The position numbers and the translations under genes are program-made. From positions 20,512-84,511 of the forward strand of contig JASSUK010000012.1 of NCBI GenBank assembly GCA_031963045.1: a stretch of DNA of 64,000 bases, in the 5' to 3' direction. How positions within the stretch are numbered: position 1 is the first letter of the stretch; every line of letters starts with the position of its first letter. The notes beneath the pieces are model-generated. The model saw only the letters and a list, made by a program, of their open reading frames with translations. It searched no databases and had not been told where the DNA came from. This stretch comes from JASSUD01 sp031963045. GTDB taxonomy: Bacteria > Pseudomonadota > Gammaproteobacteria > Burkholderiales > Burkholderiaceae. Positions 16,724 to 24,285 of this stretch are shown piece after piece.

Positions 16724-18184
16724 ATGCAACTGCTTCAGAAAGCACTCACTTTTGATGATGTGCTGCTCGTTCCCGCGTTCTCAGATGTATTGCCGCGTGA
16801 TACGCACCTCAAAACGTCTTTTACGCGCCGTATTAGCCTTAATATCCCTTTTGTATCCGCTGCAATGGATACCGTGACCCAAGCGCGCCTAGCGATTGCT
16901 ATGGCGCAGCAGGGAGGGATGGGAATTCTCCATAAAAATTTAAGTGCCGCCGCGCAAGCCGATGAAGTGCGTAAGGTCAAGCGCTTTGAGTCTGGGATCG
17001 TGAGCGATCCGATTACCGTTTCACCTCAGGCAACGGTGAGCGAAGTGATGGCGCTGGCACAGCAATATGGAATTTCAGGGTTTCCCGTAGTGGAAGGCTT
17101 GAAGTTGGTGGGAATTGTGACCAATCGGGATCTGCGTTTTGAAGCAAGGCTCTCTGCCAGCGTAACCAGCATCATGACCCCGCGTGAGCGTTTAATTACG
17201 GTCAAAGAAGGCACACCGCTTGCACAAGCCAAAGATTTGATGCATCACCACCGCTTAGAGCGGGTATTGGTGGTCAATGATGCATTTGAGTTACGCGGTT
17301 TAATGACCGTAAAAGATATCTTAAAAGCAACCGAGCACCCAGCTGCGTGCAAAGATGAACAAGGTCAGCTGCGTGTAGGTGCTGCAGTAGGCGTGGGGCC
17401 TGAAAATGAAGAGCGCATTGAGTTACTGGTGCAAGCGGGGGTAGATGCGATTGTCGTAGATACCGCGCATGGACATAGTCAGAGCGTTTTGGATCGGGTA
17501 CGTTGGGTCAAGCAGCATTTTCCGCAGATTGATGTGGTGGGAGGCAATGTGGCGACTGCAGAAGCAGCCCGTGCACTAGCGGATCACGGTGCGGATGCGG
17601 TTAAAGTAGGGATAGGCCCTGGTTCCATTTGCACAACTCGTATTGTTGCAGGAGTAGGCGTTCCTCAGATTACAGCGATTGCCAATGTATCTGATGCATT
17701 AAAAGGCTCTGGAGTGAAGGTGATTGCCGATGGAGGCATACGCTACTCCGGTGATGTGGCTAAGGCACTAGCAGCCGGGGCGCATAGCGTGATGATGGGC
17801 GGATTATTTGCTGGTACGGAAGAAGCGCCAGGCGAAGTCTTTTTGTATCAGGGGCGTTCCTATAAAGCCTACCGTGGTATGGGTTCCGTGGGCGCTATGA
17901 AAGATGGCGCGGCAGACCGGTACTTTCAAGATAATACTGCGCAATTTGACAAATTGGTGCCAGAAGGTATTGAAGGCCAAGTGGCTTATAAAGGCAGCGT
18001 GGTTGTCATTTTGTATCAGCTTTCAGGAGGCGTTCGTTCCAGCATGGGTTACTGTGGATGCAAAACGATTACTGAGCTGCATGAGCGGGCTGCTTTTGTT
18101 GAAATTACCTCTGCAGGTATTCGTGAATCGCATGTGCATGATGTGCAAATTACGAAAGAGGCACCGAATTATCAAAGGGAATAG
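16724..18184 (+). CDS. guaB: IMP dehydrogenase
   Basis: NAD-dependent oxidation of IMP to XMP, the committed step of GMP synthesis. 486 residues in the standard layout: N-terminal barrel half (TFDDVLLVPAFSDVLPRD), a pair of CBS domains at about 95-205, the catalytic loop GPGSICTTRIVAGVG with the active-site Cys, and GMGSVGAMKDGAADRYFQ (flap). GGGAGG precedes the ATG by three bases. Followed by guaA and tadA in the order seen in Burkholderia. Confidence 0.97.
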   Translation: MQLLQKALTFDDVLLVPAFSDVLPRDTHLKTSFTRRISLNIPFVSAAMDTVTQARLAIAMAQQGGMGILHKNLSAAAQADEVRKVKRFESGIVSDPITVSPQATVSEVMALAQQYGISGFPVVEGLKLVGIVTNRDLRFEARLSASVTSIMTPRERLITVKEGTPLAQAKDLMHHHRLERVLVVNDAFELRGLMTVKDILKATEHPAACKDEQGQLRVGAAVGVGPENEERIELLVQAGVDAIVVDTAHGHSQSVLDRVRWVKQHFPQIDVVGGNVATAEAARALADHGADAVKVGIGPGSICTTRIVAGVGVPQITAIANVSDALKGSGVKVIADGGIRYSGDVAKALAAGAHSVMMGGLFAGTEEAPGEVFLYQGRSYKAYRGMGSVGAMKDGAADRYFQDNTAQFDKLVPEGIEGQVAYKGSVVVILYQLSGGVRSSMGYCGCKTITELHERAAFVEITSAGIRESHVHDVQITKEAPNYQRE

Positions 18185-18296
18185 GTGGTCTGTTCCAAGC
18201 AATATTTAAAAGGCTGTGGTGATTTTTTTTGGGGCCTTTTGTTCCCCCAATTTACACCCTACGATTCTTTCCCTTTTGTTTTTCTCCTCTTCTCGC

Positions 18297-19874
18297 ATGC
18301 ACGACAAAATTCTGATCCTCGATTTTGGTTCACAAGTTACTCAGCTCATCGCACGCCGGATCCGCGCGATGCATGTGTATTGTGAAATTCACCCGTATCA
18401 CGTTGATGAAGCGGTTATTCGCGCTTTTGCTCCGCGTGGCATTATTTTGTCCGGAGGGCCCAATTCGGTCACAGAGGCCGGCTCCCCTCGCGCACCGCAG
18501 GTAGTTTTTGAGCTTGGGGTACCGGTCTTAGGTATTTGCTATGGCATGCAAACGATGGCGCAGCAGCTTGGTGGAGAGGTTGAGCCAGGCCTGGTGCGAG
18601 AGTTTGGATTTGCGCAGATTGATCTACATGGTCATACCGGCTTGCTAGATGGTCTAGAGGAAGAGGTTGAAGAATCAGGCAAGCTAAATGTCTGGATGAG
18701 CCATGGTGATAAGGTCAAGAACTTGCCTGCAGGATTTGTGTGCATGGCTTCTACTGATGCATGTCCTATTGCAGGCATGGCAGATGACCAACGACGCTTT
18801 TATGGTGTGCAATTTCATCCTGAAGTCACGCATACACCACAAGGTGAGGCTTTATTAGCACGCTTTGTGCTGACGCTATGCGAGGTCCGCGCAGACTGGG
18901 TTATGGGAGCCTATGTAGATGAAATCGTAGAACGTATTCGCCTACAAGTTGGCAAAGAGCAGGTAATTTTAGGGCTCTCAGGAGGAGTCGATTCTTCCGT
19001 TGCTGCTGCGTTACTGCACCGCGCAATTGGTGATCAACTTACCTGCGTTTTTGTGGATCATGGTTTGCTGCGCTTTAATGAAGCAAAGCAGGTGATGGAG
19101 ATGTTTGCCTCGCATCTAGGCGTAAACGTGGTGCATGTAGATGCGTCAGAGCGTTTTCTCAGTAAGCTAGAAGGCGTCACTGATCCCGAGGCCAAACGTA
19201 AAGTGATTGGGGCTGAGTTTGTAGAAGTATTTCAGGAAGAAGCCAGTAAACTCACGCAGGCGAAGTGGCTAGCGCAAGGCACTATCTACCCGGATGTCAT
19301 TGAATCAGCTGGGACCTCTCAATCAGGCGCTTCCAAGATTAAAAGCCACCATAACGTTGGCGGATTACCTGAGACGCTCTCTCTCAAACTGCTTGAACCT
19401 TTGCGAGAGCTTTTCAAGGACGAAGTACGGGAACTAGGCGTTACCTTAGGTTTGCCGCATAGCATGGTCTATCGCCATCCTTTCCCAGGCCCTGGGCTTG
19501 GAGTGCGCATTTTAGGTGAAGTGAAGCGGGAATTTATTCCATGGCTTCAAAAAGCAGATGCAATTTTTATTGAGGCGCTACGCAATACGATAGATCCTGT
19601 TACGCAGCAGTCTTGGTATGCATTGACCAGCCAAGCCTTCGCAGTTTTTCTGCCTGTGCGCAGTGTAGGGGTGATGGGGGATGCGCGTAGCTATGAGTAT
19701 GTGGTTGCATTACGTGCCGTGCAAACGCAAGATTTCATGACAGCGCATTGGGCACATCTACCGCATGATTTGCTCGGGCAGGTATCAAACCGCATTATTA
19801 ATGAAGTATCCGGTATTAACCGTGTGGTTTACGATATTTCCGGCAAGCCACCTGCAACGATCGAGTGGGAATAG
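18297..19874 (+). CDS. guaA: GMP synthase (glutamine-hydrolysing)
   Basis: Converts XMP to GMP using glutamine and ATP. The glutaminase domain has the nucleophile in GICYGMQTMAQQ and the His/Glu in GVQFHPEVTHT; the synthetase domain has the PP-loop LSGGVDSSVAA and the C-terminal dimerisation segment with EVSGINRVVYDISGKPPATIEWE. The start at MHDKILILDFGSQ (ATG 18297) gives 525 residues, equal to E. coli GuaA; a longer reading to 18216 is unlikely. Lies 112 bp after guaB. Confidence 0.97.
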   Translation: MHDKILILDFGSQVTQLIARRIRAMHVYCEIHPYHVDEAVIRAFAPRGIILSGGPNSVTEAGSPRAPQVVFELGVPVLGICYGMQTMAQQLGGEVEPGLVREFGFAQIDLHGHTGLLDGLEEEVEESGKLNVWMSHGDKVKNLPAGFVCMASTDACPIAGMADDQRRFYGVQFHPEVTHTPQGEALLARFVLTLCEVRADWVMGAYVDEIVERIRLQVGKEQVILGLSGGVDSSVAAALLHRAIGDQLTCVFVDHGLLRFNEAKQVMEMFASHLGVNVVHVDASERFLSKLEGVTDPEAKRKVIGAEFVEVFQEEASKLTQAKWLAQGTIYPDVIESAGTSQSGASKIKSHHNVGGLPETLSLKLLEPLRELFKDEVRELGVTLGLPHSMVYRHPFPGPGLGVRILGEVKREFIPWLQKADAIFIEALRNTIDPVTQQSWYALTSQAFAVFLPVRSVGVMGDARSYEYVVALRAVQTQDFMTAHWAHLPHDLLGQVSNRIINEVSGINRVVYDISGKPPATIEWE

Positions 19875-19881
19875 TTTCTCT

Positions 19882-20373
19882 GTGGATGCTAAGGAACGCC
19901 AAGCGCATTTTATGCGGCTTGCATTGCAGGCTGCAGGGCAGGCAGCAGAAGCGGGAGAAGTGCCTGTTGGAGCTGTGCTAGTGTATCAAGATGAGGTGAT
20001 TGCAACAGGCAGCAACTGCCCCATCCAGGCTTGCGATCCAAGCGCTCATGCAGAGATGAATGCGCTGCGCGCCGCAGGTCAAGTATTAGGAAATTACCGC
20101 CTTACAGACTGTGAGTTGTACGTTACGCTCGAGCCTTGCATTATGTGCGCAGGCGCCATACTGCATGCGCGTATTGCCCATCTTATTTTTGGCGCTAAAG
20201 ATCCAAAAACAGGCAGCTGTGGCAGCGTGTTGAATGCGTTTGCGCATCCTCAGCTCAATCACCATACTCAGGTCAGTGCAGGTGTCTTGGAAGTAGAGTG
20301 CTCCCATATGCTGAGCCATTTTTTCCGCAAACGGCGCGAAGTGAAAAAGCAGGAGAGGTTGGGGGGAGGGTGA
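19882..20373 (+). CDS. tadA: tRNA-specific adenosine deaminase TadA
   Basis: Deaminates A34 to inosine in tRNA-Arg(ACG). The zinc deaminase signature is complete: HAEMNALRAAG and EPCIMCAGAI. The GTG at 19882 (VDAKERQAHFM) lies seven bases after the guaA stop and gives 163 residues; ATG at 19912 is an alternative. Longer readings run through guaA in another frame. Last gene of guaB-guaA-tadA. The C-terminal tail RREVKKQERLGGG is basic, as in relatives. Confidence 0.94.
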   Translation: MDAKERQAHFMRLALQAAGQAAEAGEVPVGAVLVYQDEVIATGSNCPIQACDPSAHAEMNALRAAGQVLGNYRLTDCELYVTLEPCIMCAGAILHARIAHLIFGAKDPKTGSCGSVLNAFAHPQLNHHTQVSAGVLEVECSHMLSHFFRKRREVKKQERLGGG

Positions 20374-20405
20374 AATGCGAGTTAACCCCATACCTTTGCA
20401 GCAGG

Positions 20406-20539
20406 GTAGGTTGGTGGTGAGGCACGAACCCCAACATGCGTACCGCTGACTTTTCATCTTTGTTTTTGCCAGTTTTTAAGCTGGTCATCAAGGATTCAGT
20501 GGCTTGCATGTTGGGGTTCCTTCGTCACCACCAACCTAC
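20406..20539. repeat. Family A full REPIN-like element
   Basis: 134 bp from GTAGGTTGG to CCAACCTAC with both REP hairpins. The interior (ACCGCTGACTTTTCATC...AAGCTGGTCATCAAGGA) is nearly the same as that of the copy at 41036. Follows tadA. Confidence 0.9.
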
Positions 20540-20554
20540 CGTTCTATACGGCGC

Positions 20555-20600
20555 GTAGGTTAGTTGAGGCACGAACCTAAACATGATGGCCATCGGGTTT
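20555..20600. repeat. Family A REP, degenerate half
   Basis: GTAGGTTAGTTGAGGCACGA followed by ACCTAAACATGATGG: a left end with base changes, 15 bp after a full element. Tandem placement of a half copy next to a full copy also occurs at 27801 and 41232. Confidence 0.75.
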
Positions 20601-20616
20601 TCATTTTTAGTTTTAA

Positions 20617-21147
20617 TTAAAGAGATACAGACCAAGAATCCAGATTACGAGGTAAATCTCCACTAGGGTCTAGGGCAACAATAGAATCATTGCCCTTTAT
20701 ATATTCTGTATACAGTACTAAATTATCTCCGGTTATTCCTGGTAGTACGGAACGAAATAAAATCCCTACGGCACCTGCAGCTAGCGTCTCATCACCTGCA
20801 AGCCAGCTAGGAGGCTCGATTTTCTGATTGAAGTAGATTTCGCGCCAATCACAGTAAAAGTCTTGCCACATCCAATCCCATTGTGGACCCATACCTTCTC
20901 TGAAATCGACAATTTTTGCTGCGTTGACGTTATAGCTGACAATGGTTCCGGGCGGCATGAGAGGGGAGAGCTGTGCATATTCAGCAAGCGCGGTGTTTAT
21001 ATCTAGTGATAAATACAGTGCTTTCAACCCAGGCCGATTTGCGCGCCCACCATATTGACCCGCACCAGAGCCACTTATCGGCGCATAGGAATACTTGGGT
21101 TTCATGACGCGAAAAGCGCGTTGATTCGTCAGCGCAGTAAAAATCAT
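20617..21147 (-). CDS. RES-domain toxin (NAD+ phosphorylase family)
   Basis: Toxin of a RES-Xre addiction pair; characterised relatives (MbcT type) degrade NAD+ by phosphorolysis. The 176-residue protein has the RES fold signature: FRVMKPKYSY, SGSGAGQYGGRANRPGLKALYLS (Arg/Gly/Tyr pattern), TALAEYAQL, and the late GAVGILFRSVLPGITGDNLVLY segment with the conserved Ser and Asn. It overlaps the antitoxin by 4 bp, with the antitoxin first. Looks intact. Expected regulation is autorepression by the antitoxin. Confidence 0.93.
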   Translation of the reverse strand: MIFTALTNQRAFRVMKPKYSYAPISGSGAGQYGGRANRPGLKALYLSLDINTALAEYAQLSPLMPPGTIVSYNVNAAKIVDFREGMGPQWDWMWQDFYCDWREIYFNQKIEPPSWLAGDETLAAGAVGILFRSVLPGITGDNLVLYTEYIKGNDSIVALDPSGDLPRNLDSWSVSL

Positions 21148-21557
21148 CCTGTGACGCCTGCATCCAGTGAGGCTATATATGGAAGTAGATCTTCTGTCCT
21201 GCCTTCCTCAACTAATTTTTCTGCTGTTTTATAACCAAATGCTGCTAATGGATGATTTCGATACCAAAAAATAGCATTGCCCATATCGCCTGATATATCC
21301 ACCGCCGCATGTATAACGCGCAACGCTTCACGTAAGAAACGTTGGACACTTTCAGAGCCTGGCGTACGCGTAATCGTAGTGCGATGAACATGGGCCTGCT
21401 GCGCAAGTGTTTGTGTATCGATATTTAGAGCAGCACTGAAGCGTGCTGGAGACAAAATCGCTATTGAATGCTCATTTTTCGACTCACGAAGAAAAGCTAA
21501 AAAAACATCAAAGCTTTTCATTGCAGAGAAATCAATAATAGGTATTTTTGGATTCAT
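21144..21557 (-). CDS. Xre/MbcA/ParS-type antitoxin of the RES pair
   Basis: A 137-residue protein with an N-terminal DNA-binding region (helix-turn-helix around RFSAALNIDTQTLAQQAHVHRT, split here only for description) and the C-terminal DUF2384 toxin-binding domain, recognised by AIFWYRNHPLAAFGYKTAEKLV and the DLLPYI end. It is the first gene of the two-gene operon and overlaps the toxin start. It should neutralise the toxin and repress its own promoter, which lies in the spacer toward the family A hairpin at 21708. Confidence 0.92.
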   Translation of the reverse strand: MNPKIPIIDFSAMKSFDVFLAFLRESKNEHSIAILSPARFSAALNIDTQTLAQQAHVHRTTITRTPGSESVQRFLREALRVIHAAVDISGDMGNAIFWYRNHPLAAFGYKTAEKLVEEGRTEDLLPYIASLDAGVTG

Positions 21558-21707
21558 GTTGGGCTACTCCTGTGCGTCATATTTGCATCATATTAGCACT
21601 TTTTACGCACAATCACCGATCGAATACGCGGCGCAGTTCAAAAAAACCGTACACCGATTTTTCATTTTTAATTTTGCCGTTTGTAGGCTGGTTTTTAAGG
21701 AAGCACT

Positions 21708-21737
21708 GGGGAGATGTTGGGGTTCCAACATCTCCCC
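21708..21737. repeat. Collapsed family A hairpin
   Basis: A perfect 13-bp stem GGGGAGATGTTGG / CCAACATCTCCCC with loop GGTT. It looks like a fused pair of REP inner arms, followed at 21753 by another degenerate left end (GTAGGTTTGGGTGAGG). Confidence 0.75.
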
Positions 21738-21864
21738 AATCTACCGTGGCGCGTAGGTTTGGGTGAGGTATGAATCTCAATCTATGGGCTATTTCAGTGT
21801 ATAAAGTGATTGCTCTGATATACTCATAAGAGTATCGATTTTCTACGTGATGAAGGCTGTAACT

Positions 21865-22311
21865 ATGATGTACATTAATCCTAACCAAAGCCCTTCGCTG
21901 GCATTTATAAACGCAGCTACGGTCCTGCGTGAAGATACCGTGCCAGCTAGAAACGAGCCGAAAAACGAAACGCAGACTCTTCCGAAAAGTTTTGCTTTTA
22001 GGGTTTGTGAGCGCGCATTTGGAAGTGCAGCCACGATCTTTCATGAAGATACGGTGCAAACTCAAAAAAATCTGCAAGATTTCGTAGATAGGGGCCGAAG
22101 CATGGTCTTCCTGGCGAGTCTCGCGATAACTGCAGCCGCCTTTTTCCTTGGTTCTGTTGTCTATATTCCTGTAATAGTATTTTGTATAAATTTACTCTTT
22201 GATTTATTCTTGGAGAGTGGAATTGAAAAAGAGCAAAATAGAATCAAGGAAATAAAAGAACAGCTTCCGCCTCCCTATCAGCTGAACCCGCCTCCATATT
22301 CTTGTGCTTAA
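21865..22311 (+). CDS. Small membrane protein with C-terminal tandem PPxY motifs
   Basis: No family recognised. The ATG at 21865 has AAGG 8 bases upstream, giving 148 residues (an in-frame GTG at 21847 would add six). Layout: a hydrophilic N-terminal region containing a duplicated motif, AATVLREDTV and AATIFHEDTV spaced by 38 residues; two adjoining hydrophobic segments (MVFLASLAITAAAFFLGSV and PVIVFCINLLFDLFL); a charged helix (EKEQNRIKEIKEQ); and a tail LPPPYQLNPPPYSCA with two PPxY motifs. PPxY binds WW domains of eukaryotic Nedd4/Rsp5 ubiquitin ligases. The hairpin topology with a tail PY motif is that of fungal Rsp5 adaptors. A host-directed role is inference. A terminator follows. Compare the gene at 59977. 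Confidence 0.75.
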   Translation: MMYINPNQSPSLAFINAATVLREDTVPARNEPKNETQTLPKSFAFRVCERAFGSAATIFHEDTVQTQKNLQDFVDRGRSMVFLASLAITAAAFFLGSVVYIPVIVFCINLLFDLFLESGIEKEQNRIKEIKEQLPPPYQLNPPPYSCA

Positions 22312-22365
22312 AAAGAGCTGTCTGCAATATTTGGTATTGCTAGAGGGGTGAATTTCTTTTGAACA

Positions 22366-22400
22366 GCCCTATCCCTATTTCTGTGGGGATAGGGCCGTTT
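22366..22400 (+). terminator. Hairpin terminator after the PPxY gene
   Basis: GCCCTATCCC and GGGATAGGGC form a perfect 10-bp stem around 10 bases, followed by CGTTTGG. The stem is strong and the T-run short. It lies 55 bp after the stop and before the convergent HEPN gene. Confidence 0.65.
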
Positions 22401-22429
22401 GGCGTTAAATCGAGCATATAACGTGGCGC

Positions 22430-22882
22430 TTAACATCCTTCCCGTTCAGCTTGCTCTTGATCGCCACGACCCTCACTCATGAAGTGAGGGCTAAATTTTG
22501 CGAACTTATTTTCTGGCATGAACTGCATGCGCATTGCAGTGATGAAGGTTTCAGCTTGTTTTACTATTTCCTGCGCATCACTCAACTCTACTTGATAATC
22601 TTCATAGTCAGCTACATAGCGGAAAGTCTCTGCGTGTTTCAAAAGACGGCCTATTTCTTTCGGAAGAGGGCCATCTTTGACAAGATTATTACTGAAAGTA
22701 TTTAGTAAGCCCTTATGTGTCTTGCCAACGTCAATTCCTGATGCTTCTAGTGCCGCGCGAGCGGCATCAAACATCGCGTAGTAAGCACGATTGCATGCGC
22801 CATCGGCGTCTTTTGTATCGAGTAGCACCTTTGCTGATGCGACGGCCTACATGGCCTTTGCCATTAAATGTGCCGCTTTCAC
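22430..22882 (-). pseudogene. HEPN-domain gene interrupted by an in-frame TAG
   Basis: Partner of the adjacent minimal nucleotidyltransferase. Reading from GTG at 22882, which overlaps the upstream stop as GTGA, gives VKAAHLMAKAM, then TAG at 22847-22849, then AVASAKVLLDTKDADGACNR and the HEPN core RAYYAMFDAARAALEASGI, ending in an acidic/basic tail. A single CAG-to-TAG change explains the break. A GTG at 22828 could restart translation within the first helix. The usual HEPN RNase motif Rx(4-6)H reads R-AYYAMF-D here, so the histidine is absent even in the intact part. Probably inactive, or reduced to a binding partner. Confidence 0.8.
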
Positions 22883-23226
22883 AATCTTATTCCCTCTCTA
22901 GCGATGTTACGAAGTAATGCTGGGTTCGAATAAAGCTCGGGGTGTTCCCATTCATCAATCCATATTGGCAGTGGTGAGATATTGATCCCTGTTTCTAGCA
23001 GTACATCAAAAGCTGCATCAGCCATTGCCAGCGCCGTTGTTAAAACCCTTTGATGCTTACCTTTTAGAAGTACTGCGATATCTGCATCGCTGTTAGGGCG
23101 ATGTGTACCACGAGCCCGACTTCCATAGATGATTGCACCTTCCATATCGTAGTGGTTGGCAATCAAAGTGAGGAAGTATCGGGCTGCTTTCTCTGTGTCG
23201 CAGTCAATATGGTCAAATGCTTTCAT
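22879..23226 (-). CDS. Minimal nucleotidyltransferase (MNT) of an MNT-HEPN pair
   Basis: A 115-residue nucleotidyltransferase of the MNT type. The signature GSRARGTHRPNSDADIAV carries the GS and the two metal-binding Asp; a third acidic position is expected in the PLPIWIDEW segment. In studied MNT-HEPN pairs the MNT modifies the HEPN protein (AMPylation) and acts as antitoxin. AGGAG stands 7 bases before the ATG. It overlaps the HEPN start by 4 bp, with MNT first. The gene itself is intact while its partner is broken. Confidence 0.9.
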   Translation of the reverse strand: MKAFDHIDCDTEKAARYFLTLIANHYDMEGAIIYGSRARGTHRPNSDADIAVLLKGKHQRVLTTALAMADAAFDVLLETGINISPLPIWIDEWEHPELYSNPALLRNIAREGIRL

Positions 23227-23328
23227 GCATTGCTCCTTACCGAAACTCGCTGAACATACTTTAAGTGATAGGGCATCTTAAACAAGGGGCTGTCTCTTAA
23301 AGAATATATAGAGGCAGCAGCTACCGCT

Positions 23329-24195
23329 TCAATCGCGTAATAATTCATTCAAAGCCGTCTTAGCACGCGTTTTTGCATCGACTTTTTTTACAATAACCGC
23401 TGCATACAAATTGTAATTTCCATTATGCCCAGGAAGGCTGCCTGATACGACAACAGACCCAGCAGGCACGCGGCCATAGTGAATTTCGCCTGTTTCTCGG
23501 TCGTAAATCTTTGTGCTCTGACCGATAAAAACACCCATCGAAATAACCGAATTCTCTTCTACGATTACCCCTTCCACAATCTCCGAGCGTGCGCCAATAA
23601 AGCAGTTGTCTTCGATAATGACGGGGTTGGCTTGTAGCGGCTCTAACACGCCTCCAATGCCCACTCCTCCTGACAGGTGCACATTCTTTCCAATTTGCGC
23701 GCAAGAGCCTACAGTAGCCCACGTGTCTACCATCGTGCCCGTATCAATATAGGCGCCAATATTGACGTAAGAGGGCATTAGCACCACGTTTTTGCCAATA
23801 AAGGCACCGCGCCGAGCAATGGCAGGAGGAACAACGCGAAAACCGCCTTGTGCAAAGTCTGCTTCGCTGTAGTTCGCAAATTTACTGGGTACCTTGTCGT
23901 AAAACTGGGTATAGCCTCTAGCGGGTAAGAGGGCATTGTCATGTAAGCGAAAGGATAATAAAACGGCTTTTTTGATCCAGGCATGCGTGATCCATTGCGC
24001 TTCAGGGCCATTGCCATTTTTTTCGGCTACGCGCATATGCCCCTTATCGAGACCCTCGATCACTTCAGAGACCGCTTCGCAAATTTCATTGAAAGAATGA
24101 GCAAGTGTATGGTCTGGTGAGATGCCGTGTGCAGAGAGTGCGTCGCGGTGATCCCATGCGTTTTCAATACAGGTTTGCAAAGAAGAAGTAGACAT
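23329..24195 (-). CDS. dapD: Tetrahydrodipicolinate N-succinyltransferase
   Basis: Second step of the succinylase branch of lysine and diaminopimelate synthesis. N-terminal helical domain, then a left-handed beta-helix made of hexapeptide repeats (for example GKNVVLMPSYVNIGAYIDTG and DNCFIGARSEIVEGVIVEEN), with the conserved GGVGIGGVLEPLQANP. 288 residues, slightly longer than the usual 275. Upstream of it in the same direction is dapC, the next enzyme but one. Confidence 0.97.
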   Translation of the reverse strand: MSTSSLQTCIENAWDHRDALSAHGISPDHTLAHSFNEICEAVSEVIEGLDKGHMRVAEKNGNGPEAQWITHAWIKKAVLLSFRLHDNALLPARGYTQFYDKVPSKFANYSEADFAQGGFRVVPPAIARRGAFIGKNVVLMPSYVNIGAYIDTGTMVDTWATVGSCAQIGKNVHLSGGVGIGGVLEPLQANPVIIEDNCFIGARSEIVEGVIVEENSVISMGVFIGQSTKIYDRETGEIHYGRVPAGSVVVSGSLPGHNGNYNLYAAVIVKKVDAKTRAKTALNELLRD

Positions 24196-24285
24196 AAAAA
24201 GCAGATAGAAAGAGAAGAAAGAAGGCTATAAAAGGCTGATCAGATTTTCTATAGCGGGTTGTTCTGGTGTTTGTCGTCCTTTGAT

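Noticed and set aside
21613..22077. 154-codon minus-strand frame across the REP hairpin and the PPxY gene
   Set aside because: It translates repeat sequence and the antisense of the duplicated motif; there is no ribosome site.
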